Positions 46,717 to 56,528 of a DNA stretch of 64,000 nucleotides are shown here, in pieces. The translations under genes and the position numbers were made by a program. The notes beneath the pieces were generated by a model. That model made no database searches and had not been told where the DNA came from. It saw only the letters and a program-made list of their open reading frames with translations. Every line of letters starts with the position of its first letter. The first letter of the stretch is position 1. Source of the DNA: Mucilaginibacter sp. SMC90 (GTDB lineage: Bacteria > Bacteroidota > Bacteroidia > Sphingobacteriales > Sphingobacteriaceae); the NCBI RefSeq assembly GCF_022811725.1, contig NZ_CP094527.1:3100001-3164000 (forward strand). Direction: 5' to 3'.

Positions 46717-48225
46717 TTATGCAAAAAATCCGTGAATAAACCATTGCCCTGCCTGGCTGCCTGCATAATGCCCCGACCTGAACAGCCAATAACGCCTGCC
46801 GTCCTGGTCTTCAACCTGATAATAGTCACGGTGTTCACCCTCATCAAGCCACCACTCGCGTTCTATCCGTTCGGGGCCATCGGCCTTTTTAATATGATGC
46901 GTTTCATTTTTGTAGATGAACAGCATTGGCGGATAATCAGGAATAGGAGAGGTCACCTCTATTTGCTGAGGATAAGGAAGCAGGATAGAGGGGCGGGGGC
47001 GGTCTTTTCGCCAGCTGGTTTGAGGTTTTTCATTAATAGAGATGGCCGGTTTAATGCTTCGCTCGGGCCAATAACGCTCCTGTGGAAGATAGCGATGAAT
47101 GCTGCCCGCACCAATTTTATTGGCTAACCTGTCCAAAAGTTCTGCCAGATCGGTATCATCAAGGCCGCAGCTATCTGACTGCCACAGCACTTCCTGTTCA
47201 GGCTCTGTATCATCAACCTTGGGGGCTTCGAGCGTGAAAAGTTCAATACCCAATGCAGGTTCCAGTGTAGAGATTTTAAGTTCAAAGAGCTTAAACAAAT
47301 GACCAATATGGTGTGATGCACGGTTGGTGCCGATATCCGCGCCGATCACCTGTCCATCTACCCGGTAACATTTTAAAATGGCAGTCCGTAAGCCCTTACC
47401 TTCGCCCTGTAAACGGAGGCAAAGTTTTTCGAGCAGGGTTTTAATGGCTATTTCAATTCCGGTGGCGGTACGGATAGGTTCCAGGCAAGGCAATCTTTCT
47501 GAATAGGGTTCAACAGGGTGTAATAATTGCAAAGGTTCGTCAACATTCCCCAGGGCCTGGTCAAGCCTTAATAATAATTCCTGTCCGAAACGGCGGCGCA
47601 ATACTGAGCGCCCCATATCCACGAAGGTTTTAATGGTATAAAACCCAAGTTTTTGCAGCCTCTCAATAATTAATGGCTCAAGCCGGAGGGCAACAGGAGG
47701 CAAGGGAAGCAAAGCATCTACCTGCTCGCCGGGAGGGATAATTGGTTTTATTTTCCCAAAACGGGCTACTGCCCATGCTGCACCTGGCGTATCTGCTATA
47801 GCGCCCCGAACATCATATCCCTTACTTCTCAGGCGGGTAACAATCTCCTTTAAATAGGCCCGTTCTCCTCCCCATAAATGGGCACAGCCTGAAATATCAA
47901 CAAGTAAACCATCGGGCAAATCAACGGCTATCAACGGTGAATAGCGAATACACCATTCGCCCAAGGCCCGGAGCAGTTTATCTGCCTGTCCCGGAATGTC
48001 ATCAACAACTTCAAGGTTAACTATAATGGCCTTTGCATCGGCTGCCGTCATGCCGGTGGTTACACCCTGCGTTTCGGCCAATGCATTGGCCGCCGTAATC
48101 ATAACACGGCCACGAACAGGCGAAGCAAAAACAAAAGGCACAGCTTTAAGTTCGGGCCGGCGAAGGGTGAGCCAGTCTGTCAGTAAATGACGAAACCATA
48201 AAGAAATAAAGCGCTTGTTCATCAT
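46717..48225 (-). CDS. imuB: ImuB-type inactive Y-family polymerase homologue
   Basis: A 502-residue DinP-like protein that acts as the hub of the ImuA-ImuB-DnaE2 mutasome, linking it to the sliding clamp in characterised systems. It has the Y-family fold (RVMITAANALAETQGVTTGM, LVDISGCAHLWGGERAY, RLEPLIIERLQKLGFYTIKT). The catalytic acidic residues expected at the start (DxD in real Y polymerases) are absent: the corresponding text is FISLWFRHLLTDW, and the usual SxDE site is DISGCAHL. So it is probably non-catalytic, as in other ImuB. 6 nt downstream of imuA. Confidence 0.93.
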   Translation of the reverse strand: MMNKRFISLWFRHLLTDWLTLRRPELKAVPFVFASPVRGRVMITAANALAETQGVTTGMTAADAKAIIVNLEVVDDIPGQADKLLRALGEWCIRYSPLIAVDLPDGLLVDISGCAHLWGGERAYLKEIVTRLRSKGYDVRGAIADTPGAAWAVARFGKIKPIIPPGEQVDALLPLPPVALRLEPLIIERLQKLGFYTIKTFVDMGRSVLRRRFGQELLLRLDQALGNVDEPLQLLHPVEPYSERLPCLEPIRTATGIEIAIKTLLEKLCLRLQGEGKGLRTAILKCYRVDGQVIGADIGTNRASHHIGHLFKLFELKISTLEPALGIELFTLEAPKVDDTEPEQEVLWQSDSCGLDDTDLAELLDRLANKIGAGSIHRYLPQERYWPERSIKPAISINEKPQTSWRKDRPRPSILLPYPQQIEVTSPIPDYPPMLFIYKNETHHIKKADGPERIEREWWLDEGEHRDYYQVEDQDGRRYWLFRSGHYAGSQAGQWFIHGFFA

Positions 48226-48231
48226 ACCTCA

Positions 48232-48966
48232 CTATCCGGCTATCCTTTCCTGTAAATTTATTTGTACGGCTTTTTCTTCTTCCACGGGGATAAAATGCCC
48301 GTCGGCCCATTCCAGTTTCCAGCTGCCGGGATTGCCGTTACGTACCCGCAGCAGGTCAATTTGCCAGCGCGGAAAACCAAGGCCCGGCAAATCATCATGG
48401 GGCTGGCTTGGCAGGGGTGTTACTTGCCAGCGGGCCACACAGGTTGTAGCACCGGCTTTACGCGGATCATTACGCAGCAAAAAGCCGGTTACTTTGCTGT
48501 TTTCAACTGCCAGTTGCAAACGCCGCGATTGTGCAAAGCTGATCTCCTTAACTTCGGCTATTACAGCGGCGAGGCCTTCGCATTTTAAGGCTTCTTCCAT
48601 GGCCCAAAGCAGGTCTTTTTCGCGTTGTACATCAATAAATATTACGCGGTGGGGTTCTACATCATAGTTGGCTAAAGCTGCCGGAAATAGTTGCCTGTGC
48701 ATACTTACCCATAAGCATGCGCCTCCCTGTTTCATGAGGCGGGTAAGCAGGCCTGCTATAAGCCCGCCCGTGGCTGCTGCATGTTCAGCAGTAGGGCATA
48801 GCATTTCATGTATTGTACCGGTAGGAAAAACACCATTAGGAAAAGCAGATTCCAGCGGGCCTAAGCCAATGCCTTTAGCTTTACCCGCCAAAGGCGGTGT
48901 AAAGCCCTGCCAAAGCAAAATATCTTTTTGCAAACGGCTGATGATATCTTTTTTAGCTACCGGCAT
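48232..48966 (-). CDS. imuA: ImuA-like RecA-fold protein
   Basis: 244 residues, of the ImuA/SulA-like family that accompanies imuB and dnaE2 and is required for damage-induced mutagenesis. Visible family phrases: GLGPLESAFPNGVFPTGTIH, HEMLCPTAEHAAATGGLIAG and ACLWVSMHRQLFPAAL. The Walker-like loop is degenerate (no GKT), as usual for this family. First gene of the leftward imuA-imuB-dnaE2 operon. Confidence 0.9.
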   Translation of the reverse strand: MPVAKKDIISRLQKDILLWQGFTPPLAGKAKGIGLGPLESAFPNGVFPTGTIHEMLCPTAEHAAATGGLIAGLLTRLMKQGGACLWVSMHRQLFPAALANYDVEPHRVIFIDVQREKDLLWAMEEALKCEGLAAVIAEVKEISFAQSRRLQLAVENSKVTGFLLRNDPRKAGATTCVARWQVTPLPSQPHDDLPGLGFPRWQIDLLRVRNGNPGSWKLEWADGHFIPVEEEKAVQINLQERIAG

Positions 48967-49022
48967 TACTTGTCTTTTTAACTATAAATCCTATTCAAAA
49001 TGCTGCTGATGAAATGGAATGA

Positions 49023-49030
49023 CAAATATA
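49023..49030 (-). promoter_or_regulatory. -7 box of the imu operon
   Basis: Minus strand reads TATATTTG (consensus TAnnTTTG), 56 nt upstream of the imuA ATG. No clear -33 box. Just upstream, GCTAAAAATATTAG contains the short dyad CTAA/TTAG, a possible operator; no canonical LexA box is seen. Confidence 0.45.
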
Positions 49031-49185
49031 ATGCTAAAAATATTAGTATTTGTTAATTGGTGAATAAATTTGTAATTAGTTGATTTTTAATAAAATGATT
49101 TGTGTTTGATTTGGTTGATATGTGTGCTGCTGGCTAAAAAACCATAGCTGTCACTTATGGATAAAAAGCGTGGGAATGTGCGGTT

Positions 49186-49406
49186 CCCCTCTTGAGAGCA
49201 AGGCCGTTGCATTCTATATATTGAGTTCTTAAAAACTCGCACGATTAAGCGTCTACGCTTGATCGTTAGCCTTAATTGAGCGTCCACGCTCCCGTAATAC
49301 GTTATAAACGTAAGCGTGGACGCTTACGTTGGTTATAATTCAAGCGAAAGACGCTTGAACTTGCGTTATATATTATAGAATGCAACAGCCCTGCTCTTGA
49401 GAGGGG
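49186..49406. repeat. Nested inverted-repeat element 4 with hairpin array
   Basis: A 221-bp element with 33-nt outer arms (49186-49218 with 49374-49406, about 29 paired; shared core GTTGCATTCTATA). Inside are four short hairpins built on the word AGCGT: AAGCGT-CT-ACGCTT, GAGCGT-CC-ACGCTC, GTAAGCGT-GG-ACGCTTAC and CAAGCG-AAAGA-CGCTTG. The second and third are also complementary to each other. Directly right of it are AGGGGTGTGTTAT (49411-49423) with its complement at 49440-49452, and a palindrome CCCCTCTCGAGAGGGG near 49475-49490. No coding frame. It fills most of the 614-bp gap between imuA and the TPR gene. Confidence 0.82.
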
Positions 49407-49580
49407 GTGGAGGGGTGTGTTATTCTATGTGCGGCTTATATAACACACCCCTGCTACCACTCGTTCCATCGCTCCCCCTCTCGAGAGGGGATTTTAAAAG
49501 GCGTACATTTTAGGACGAAGTTACGCTATCGCTAAACTTCGACCAGTAGCTGTGTTTGACTTGGTTGATACCTGCGCTAT

Positions 49581-51326
49581 TTAAAATACTGGCTTATCAA
49601 TTTCCACATCCTTTATTTTCCAGGCAGTTTTTAATTGTTGCTTTACTTTATTTAAGGCTGTGGTATTACTTGTGTTTTGATAGGCCAGCTGAAGACCGGT
49701 TAATGCCCAGCCATTGTTGGGGTTAATTACCAGGTCTTTATTTAATACAGCTATGGCCTCGTTGTACCTGCCTGCTTTTAACAAGGCATTGCCGAGGTAT
49801 TGCCTTGTAGGTAGGGGCCAGTCGCGGGGTTCATTATAGATCAGGTGATCCTCAGCAGTAACGGCTTTTTGTAAGATATTAATGGCTTCGGTATGTTTTT
49901 TTTCGGCGGAGGCAATACTTCCTTGCAAAATAAGGCTGGCAACACTTGCAGATTCATAGGCACTGCTGAAGTTATCAATCGGTGCCTTTAAAGATGGGTC
50001 CTGCATTTTAATTTCCAGCAATTTGAGCTCATGCCTGGCATTGGTAACATTGCCCTTGCCGCACCATGCCATCCCTTTTGAAAAATGCAGCAATGCCGAT
50101 GCATAAACAAGCGAATCAACAGGTTTTATATCTAAAATATTCGCCCATTTACCAAACCTCACTGCCGTTAACACCGGCTGCATATAAACGTACTGAAAAA
50201 AGTTACCATCAGCTCCTTTTGCGGCTAAGTAATAGGACGGCAGCGCTGCTTTTGCATCATTGGCGGCAGCAAGGGCTGTTTGATAGTTACCTGCCATTTG
50301 TGCGCAGTTTACTTTTAAATGGATGTTATGGATTTTATATAATATATCCCCGTTTGCTACAGGGCTGTACTGTTTCAGATAAGTATCATAGCCTGCCACA
50401 GCCGCTGTGTTATTTGTAATGCCCTGCTCATAATTGCCGGTACGGATATAAATATGCGAAGGCATATGTGTTATGTGCGATACCCGGGGCATCAGGGTAT
50501 CCAGTATATGAGCGCTCTTTAAGGCCATTTGCGGGGTTGCGGAAGCCTCCATGGTATGGATATAAAAGTGATTAGCCCCGGGATGTTTCGGGCAAATGGC
50601 TATGGCCTGTTCTAACAGGGAGCGGATCTGGGGTGTCCATGGTTTGGGTTGAAAATCATGGGTATACAGGTCCCAGGGATGAAGTAACAATAAGGCATCG
50701 GCATAAAGGGTTAATACTTCGGCATTTTTAGGGTACTTTGAATATACCGTTTGCATAGCATCGGCATAATTGGTTCTTAACTGTTTTACTGTAAGGGTAG
50801 TGTCCTTGCTATAGCGATGCAGCATAGCGGCAATAAGTTCTTTTTCGAGCGGAGTGCAATTGGTACTAAGCTGTTTACTTTTTTCTGAAGCTTCATAGGC
50901 ATCGGTTGGCGGGGCATAGCCGTTGGGATAATTAATAGTTGGCCCCAGAGCCAGCGATTTGCCATACCAGGCCATTGCACATTTGGGATCAAAACGGGTG
51001 GCTTTGATAAACGAAGCAATTGCTTCGATAGAATGAAAGCCATAGTACATACTTATGCCCTGGTTAAAATAAAATTGCGCACTATCTGATGAGGTGGTAA
51101 TTTTCCATTGATAATTACCCCAGCCCTTTAATGCCGGGATTTCAAAAATGCTATCTGCTCCGTTATACACAAAACCGCATACTACAGCCTTTTTAACGGT
51201 GCCTTTATACATGAATGCCGCTGATGTTTCGGCGTTTTTTTGATAGTTGTAATAAAAGGACTGCGCGGAAAAAAAAACAACCATCAATCCCAAAAAACTT
51301 TTGATTAAAAGAAGTTGATTTTTCAT
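49581..51326 (-). CDS. TPR-repeat protein, exported
   Basis: 582 residues from the ATG at 51326; an in-frame ATG at 51353 would add nine residues ahead of the hydrophobic leader (LLLIKSFLGLMVVFFSAQSF). The mature part is TPR-like throughout (AQFYFNQGISMYYGFHSIEA, AMAWYGKSLALGP, then the C-terminal YNEAIAVLNKDLVINPNNGW). The central segment HPGANHFYIHTMEASATPQM ... HMPSHIYIRTGNYEQGI is shared by a family of bacterial TPR proteins of unknown activity; its clustered His residues suggest metal binding. Separated by about 100 nt from the kinase gene upstream on the same strand. Confidence 0.85.
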   Translation of the reverse strand: MKNQLLLIKSFLGLMVVFFSAQSFYYNYQKNAETSAAFMYKGTVKKAVVCGFVYNGADSIFEIPALKGWGNYQWKITTSSDSAQFYFNQGISMYYGFHSIEAIASFIKATRFDPKCAMAWYGKSLALGPTINYPNGYAPPTDAYEASEKSKQLSTNCTPLEKELIAAMLHRYSKDTTLTVKQLRTNYADAMQTVYSKYPKNAEVLTLYADALLLLHPWDLYTHDFQPKPWTPQIRSLLEQAIAICPKHPGANHFYIHTMEASATPQMALKSAHILDTLMPRVSHITHMPSHIYIRTGNYEQGITNNTAAVAGYDTYLKQYSPVANGDILYKIHNIHLKVNCAQMAGNYQTALAAANDAKAALPSYYLAAKGADGNFFQYVYMQPVLTAVRFGKWANILDIKPVDSLVYASALLHFSKGMAWCGKGNVTNARHELKLLEIKMQDPSLKAPIDNFSSAYESASVASLILQGSIASAEKKHTEAINILQKAVTAEDHLIYNEPRDWPLPTRQYLGNALLKAGRYNEAIAVLNKDLVINPNNGWALTGLQLAYQNTSNTTALNKVKQQLKTAWKIKDVEIDKPVF

Positions 51327-51456
51327 TGTAGTACATTGATTAGGTATATGCAATTTAAGCTTTTTGCCAAACTAATGCACTCAATATTAGTGGTATCCGC
51401 CAAATTACTTAGGATAAAGTACTCTGGTCGATAATAGGTAAACTGATCTGGTCGGG

Positions 51457-53784
51457 TTATTCTAAAAAATAGTCTTTTTCTTCGTAAACCTCTACCCGGT
51501 GATGTTCAATAGGGAATGCTATCATTAAGGTAACGCCTTGTACATTTTCAACTGTAAATTTTCCTTTTAACTGTTTGCCAAGCGCTTTCATCATTTCCAT
51601 GCCTAAGGAATTAGCCTCGCAAAAGTCAAAGTTAGGGGGGAGGCCACGGCCATCATCCGATACTTTCAAAACAGCACTATCATTGTTGCATGTAAACAGG
51701 CTTATCACAATTTCACCGCCATTATGATCAAAAGCATATTTTATAGCGTTTGTGATTGCTTCGTTTAATATCAAACCAATGGGTACTGCCAGGGCCGGGT
51801 CAAGGCTCAGTGGATTTAGTACCTGCCTTATTTTGATATGCCTGAAGCTTGTATCAAATGAGTCGCTCAGATAATCGACCAATTCGTTGATATAAGCGGG
51901 CATCGATACCTGGGCCGAAGTTGTACTGCTGTATAGTTTCTGATGTAAAAGTGCAATTGCGTTTACCCTATGCTGGCTGCCGCGGATTGCTTCAAGTGCA
52001 ATGTCGTTTTGTAAATAAGCCGATTGCGTATTTAAAATGCTCATCACAATTTGCAGGTTGTTTTTTACGCGGTGATGTACTTCTTTCAATAGCCATTCCT
52101 TTTGTTGCAGCAGATCTTCCAGCAGCACATTTTTGGAACTAATAACCTCGTTGTTTTTTTGTTTGTGTACGTTTTGCCTGAATAATAAACCTGCTATAAC
52201 AAGTAATAAAAATATGCCGCCGATGGTAAGGTTTTTAACAAGGTTTGCCTGTCGTAAATTAGCTTGTTCGAGCCTGCTTTTTTGATTTAGAAGCGTTATT
52301 TCTGCCTCCTTTTGGCGGGTTTCATAATCAATCTGTAATTGCTCTATTTGTTTACTTTTTGTACTGTTGAAGATAGAATCCTTAATGGTATTTGCTGATA
52401 TGAGGTGATAAATAGCCGATTGATACTGGCGCTGGGTGGTATCCAGATGAAACCAAAGAATTTCATTAGTGCCGAGGTCATTATCATTGCCGATTTTCTT
52501 TAATAAAGTTTGGTTTAGTTTGAGATATTTTAATGCTTCATTAAAACTTGCGGTGGCAGTGTAAAACTTAATGATCAACTCATAGTAGCTGCTTCGGGCA
52601 TATAAATTAAGATTAGGATTGTTGGTTTGCAGTATTAACTGATCGCAATAGCGTTTAGCTATATCATATTGTTTTAACGCCAAGTAAATTTTAAGATAGG
52701 TTTGACTTACCTCATCGCCTCCTTCATACAATTTTCCGGATGGATGTACAAATTTTTGAGTTACCTGCGTTAAAAAGGCTTTAGCTTTTTGAGGCTGTTG
52801 CATCCTTAAATAAACATCAACTATATTACCGGCAAGCAGGTATACAGTTGCATTATCTTTTTCGGATTTGGCAATTTCCAATGCGCGCGAAAAATAAGTG
52901 ATGGCCTTTTGATTATCGCCAAGCTTTATAAAATCATACCCCAGATTGTTGTTGATCTGGCATATTAACCGCACATTATCAGCATTGCTTTCAGTTGCAA
53001 TTTTAAGGGCCTTTAATTCATAATTGATAGCTGATTTATAATCGCCCTGGGTGTAATAGAGCCGGCCTAATAATGCGTAAAGTCCCTGTGTTTCTGTATA
53101 ATTTGCCTGATTATAATATTTTAATGCCCTTTTAGCCTCTTCAAAAGCCAAAGTATAGTTATTCATCATTTGATGCAGGTCGGCGAGCAGCCGGTAGCAC
53201 CGTGCAAGTTCAACCAGGTGGTTTGTGCGCTCAAAAGCCCCGATTGCCAGGTTCAAAAAATGTATCCTGGAAACCATTGTTTGCTGCAGAAAATCCTGGC
53301 TGTAATATTCGGATAATTCAAAATAGGCTTTGCCAAGCAAGGGCCAGTTATGTACCTGTTTAATTTCTTGTATTGTTTGTTCAAGTAATGCCCGCCCGCT
53401 TTTTAACTCACCTTTTGATTTGTAAAATGCAGATCGGATCAATGCAATGTGAAAGTTGTTTTCGGCCTGCGGGGAGCGGCGATTAAGTTGCTCGGCCTTA
53501 TTGATAAAGTAAAGGGCACTATCCAGCTGCTCTGGCGAGGGATGCCTTAAATGAGTGAAAAACTCCGCGAGTTGCAGTACGGGGTTGATAGAACCTGAAA
53601 AGCTATTTTGAAGAAGCAAAGAATCGGCATGGCGCCTGGTAATTTCCTGGGCGTTTGCTGAAACAACGAAAAGTAAACACAGCGCAATCAGTTTGCATTT
53701 TCGTATCCTATCAGCTCGTTTCATCTTCGGTTGAGGGCAGGTACGCATCAATATTTTTTTAAATTTAAGTATATTCAAGCTCAT
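51457..53784 (-). CDS. TPR-containing sensor histidine kinase, HisKA_2 type
   Basis: 775 residues. A signal peptide-like segment (CKLIALCLLFVVSANAQ) precedes about eight TPR units in the periplasm (residues about 60-500), one membrane helix (LTIGGIFLLLVIAGLLF near 525), a linker helix, a HisKA_2 dimerization domain with the phosphoacceptor in EVHHRVKNNLQIVMSILN, and an HATPase domain (LILNEAITNAIKYAFDH, VSDDGRGLPP). The start may be the Met at 53724 rather than 53784. No response regulator gene is adjacent, so the partner is unknown. Confidence 0.92.
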   Translation of the reverse strand: MSLNILKFKKILMRTCPQPKMKRADRIRKCKLIALCLLFVVSANAQEITRRHADSLLLQNSFSGSINPVLQLAEFFTHLRHPSPEQLDSALYFINKAEQLNRRSPQAENNFHIALIRSAFYKSKGELKSGRALLEQTIQEIKQVHNWPLLGKAYFELSEYYSQDFLQQTMVSRIHFLNLAIGAFERTNHLVELARCYRLLADLHQMMNNYTLAFEEAKRALKYYNQANYTETQGLYALLGRLYYTQGDYKSAINYELKALKIATESNADNVRLICQINNNLGYDFIKLGDNQKAITYFSRALEIAKSEKDNATVYLLAGNIVDVYLRMQQPQKAKAFLTQVTQKFVHPSGKLYEGGDEVSQTYLKIYLALKQYDIAKRYCDQLILQTNNPNLNLYARSSYYELIIKFYTATASFNEALKYLKLNQTLLKKIGNDNDLGTNEILWFHLDTTQRQYQSAIYHLISANTIKDSIFNSTKSKQIEQLQIDYETRQKEAEITLLNQKSRLEQANLRQANLVKNLTIGGIFLLLVIAGLLFRQNVHKQKNNEVISSKNVLLEDLLQQKEWLLKEVHHRVKNNLQIVMSILNTQSAYLQNDIALEAIRGSQHRVNAIALLHQKLYSSTTSAQVSMPAYINELVDYLSDSFDTSFRHIKIRQVLNPLSLDPALAVPIGLILNEAITNAIKYAFDHNGGEIVISLFTCNNDSAVLKVSDDGRGLPPNFDFCEANSLGMEMMKALGKQLKGKFTVENVQGVTLMIAFPIEHHRVEVYEEKDYFLE

Positions 53785-53945
53785 CTGCTAATTTAAAACT
53801 ATACTTATTTTTTTGTAATTTATTAGTAGTCAGTTGTTTTGATGCGGGTGTTTTACTGCGGGGTACAGGAAACCCGCAAAAAGTTCAAAGTATACGTTAA
53901 TAAGGGCTATTTTGCTTTATGAGCTGATGCAAAACGTGCAGTAAT

Positions 53946-56294
53946 TTATGCCAGTGGTAAACTGAAGTAAAAAACAGATCCTACACCGCTTTCGCTTTCT
54001 GCCCAGATCTGGCCCTCGTGCCTGCGGATGATCTCGGCACTTAAATAAAGCCCGATGCCGAAGCCCGAAATATGGCGGGTATGATTGCTTTCAACCCGGT
54101 AATAGCGGTCAAAGATCCTTGGCAGGTCCTGGGCATCGACACCCATTCCCTCATCCTTCACGCTAATTTGGGCGAAGCCATTGACCATTGCGCATTTTAC
54201 TTCAATTTCCTTGCGTTTAGGCGAGTATTTAACGGCATTGCTGATCAGGTTGGAGATTACCGAACCGATTTTTTCCCTATCTGCATTAACCTGCACATGA
54301 TCGCAAATGTTGATGTTGATGATGTGACTGGAAACAGTAAGCCCGTATTCTTCTACAACCTCTTTTATCAGCAGGTCAAGATCAAATAGTTCTTTATCAA
54401 TGGCAATCTTGCCCGATTCCAAGCGCGAAATATTCAGGAAGCCGTTAATCATGCTGCTCATTCTTCTCGCCTGTATATCCGCTTTTTCCATAGCACCCGC
54501 CAGGAAACTGTCGGTGTTGGTTTTTAGCTTGAGGTTAGCTACCTGAATGAGCGCCATCAACGAGGTTAACGGGGTTTTAAGCTCATGGCTTACCATTCCA
54601 ATAAAATCATTTTTTCGCAGCTCGTCCTGTTTTTGTTCGGAAATATCCCTGGCGATCTTAGAAATCCCTATGATATTTCCCTGGTTGTCACGTATAGGTG
54701 AAATGGTTAGTGACACATCAAGAATGCGGCCATCATTTGCAAGTCTTTTTGTTTCAAAATGCTCTATCCGTTCCCCGTTTTTCAGGCGTGTGATAATTTG
54801 TGATTCTTCATCCTGCCGGTCCTGCGGGTGCAACTTAAGAATTGATTGCCCTATCATTTCAGAAGCGGGGTACCCAAATATTCTTTCTGCCGATTTGTTC
54901 CAGCTGGTGATTGTACCATCCAGTGATTTACTAATGATGGCATCATCTGAAGATTCAACAATGGCAGCCAGTTTGGCGCTGCGTTCTTCTGCCCTTTTTT
55001 GTTCAGATATATCAAGTGCAATAACCAGGCCTGCATAAACCGCCCCCCGGTCATCTGTCAGTGGCACATAATCTACCTGCAGGTCGTCACCAGTGGTACT
55101 TTTAAGTTCAATCCTGATCTGCTCGCCTTTCAACATCCGGTCGTAGTACTGCTTAGTTGCCGTATACCGGCCGGGCGAGGTAATTTCGGCCAGGTGTAAA
55201 CCTGCATAATTTTCGGCATGATAGCCTAATTTTTGCATAAGTTCACCCTCCATCGTTAGCAGGTTATGGTTCTTATCCATTACAAGGATCAGAGATCGGG
55301 GAATGTTGACAGCTATAGAACGGAATAGGTGCTCCTTTTTTTGTATTTCCCCCCTGCTTCTTTGCAATTCCTCATTGCTTGCCAGCATTTCTTCGTTTGA
55401 TGCTGCAAGTTCTTCATTAATCGCTGTAAGTTCCTCATTAAGTGCTTGTGTTTCCTCCTCGCTTTCTGCCAGTGACCTGGTACGCACAGCTACCAGTTCC
55501 TCCAGTGATCCGTTCATGAGTGACAGCGCCTGCTGGGCTTCAAACAATTCCTCGTTAATTGAGGTAAGCTCCTCATTGGCTGTCGTAATTTCCTCGTTGG
55601 CCGCAGTAAGTTCCTCATTAAAAGCGGCAGTTTCTTGTTCTTTGAGCTGTAGTTCCCGCTGCAGGCGATCTTTCAGCTGCACATCGCGTATTACATTGAA
55701 GTAGGATAACAATGCAATTAAAATGGCAAGCACAACAGCGGTGAGTATCACTGCCGGAGCAATATGGGTATAACGTTCTAAAGTTGCTGCACGCTGGTCC
55801 AGTAGTTTATGTTCAATATTTTCTGCACGGTCAACAGCAAGTCGTAACGCATCCATTGCCGATTTTCCTTCTTCCAGATCAATTGCCGAAATAGCCTGCA
55901 TTTGTTGTTTTTTGGCAACCAATTCTTTAATGATCGCCATTCGCCGGGTTAGTATTACACTTATGTTTTTAAGGTTTGCCTGTTGCTGGCGATTATCGGA
56001 AGTTAAGACGCTTACTTCATCAATAAGGCCTTGTGCTTTAAGGTAAGCACCGTTATAAGGGCCTAAAAAACTGGCCTTGCCTGTAAGCAAATAGCCGCGC
56101 TGCCCCGTTTCAGCATCTTTCATCAATGAAATAGCCTGCTCAAGTTTTTGAATTACCTGTGTGCTATGACCTACTGCCTTATTACTGTTTAATAAGTTAT
56201 CAATTGTATTATAGGAAACAATTCCAACAATCAGCAGGATCAATATTGAAAATCCATAGCCGAGCTGTAAATTGCGGGTAAAGTTTAGTCGCAT
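53946..56294 (-). CDS. CHASE3/PAS hybrid-type sensor histidine kinase
   Basis: 782 residues from the ATG at 56294. Two membrane helices (about 10-28 and 170-192) flank a periplasmic CHASE3 domain (MKDAETGQRGYLLTGKASFL). A long coiled coil (about 205-310) contains many copies of NEEL/NEEI-type heptads (ELTAANEEITTANEELTSIN). Two PAS domains follow (about 315-555; the second includes ESSDDAIISKSLDGTITSWN), then HisKA with MVSHELKTPLTSL and a complete HATPase (NLISNAVKYSPKRKEIEVKC, GFGIGLYLSAEIIRRHEG). It has no receiver domain and no adjacent regulator. Divergent from the PAS protein at 56529. Confidence 0.93.
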   Translation of the reverse strand: MRLNFTRNLQLGYGFSILILLIVGIVSYNTIDNLLNSNKAVGHSTQVIQKLEQAISLMKDAETGQRGYLLTGKASFLGPYNGAYLKAQGLIDEVSVLTSDNRQQQANLKNISVILTRRMAIIKELVAKKQQMQAISAIDLEEGKSAMDALRLAVDRAENIEHKLLDQRAATLERYTHIAPAVILTAVVLAILIALLSYFNVIRDVQLKDRLQRELQLKEQETAAFNEELTAANEEITTANEELTSINEELFEAQQALSLMNGSLEELVAVRTRSLAESEEETQALNEELTAINEELAASNEEMLASNEELQRSRGEIQKKEHLFRSIAVNIPRSLILVMDKNHNLLTMEGELMQKLGYHAENYAGLHLAEITSPGRYTATKQYYDRMLKGEQIRIELKSTTGDDLQVDYVPLTDDRGAVYAGLVIALDISEQKRAEERSAKLAAIVESSDDAIISKSLDGTITSWNKSAERIFGYPASEMIGQSILKLHPQDRQDEESQIITRLKNGERIEHFETKRLANDGRILDVSLTISPIRDNQGNIIGISKIARDISEQKQDELRKNDFIGMVSHELKTPLTSLMALIQVANLKLKTNTDSFLAGAMEKADIQARRMSSMINGFLNISRLESGKIAIDKELFDLDLLIKEVVEEYGLTVSSHIININICDHVQVNADREKIGSVISNLISNAVKYSPKRKEIEVKCAMVNGFAQISVKDEGMGVDAQDLPRIFDRYYRVESNHTRHISGFGIGLYLSAEIIRRHEGQIWAESESGVGSVFYFSLPLA

Positions 56295-56528
56295 AAAGAT
56301 ACCGGGTATCACTGGTTTAAGTACTAATGCGCTAAAGTTATGCTTTTGTTAAAAAAATATACAGGGATAACAGGGCATGGCGGCTAATAAGTGTTTAGGG
56401 TAACATAGATGTTACAATGGTGGATATGGATTTATATATGGATTTGATTTAACTCAGGGGCTTTAATTTATTTAATTGGTAACTTACTAATTAATAAAAA
56501 CGTTTAAAAAGCCTGATTGGATTTAACT

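Noticed and set aside
49087..49287. A 66-codon minus-strand frame
   Set aside because: It runs through repeat element 4 and has low-complexity basic composition; no start context or family.
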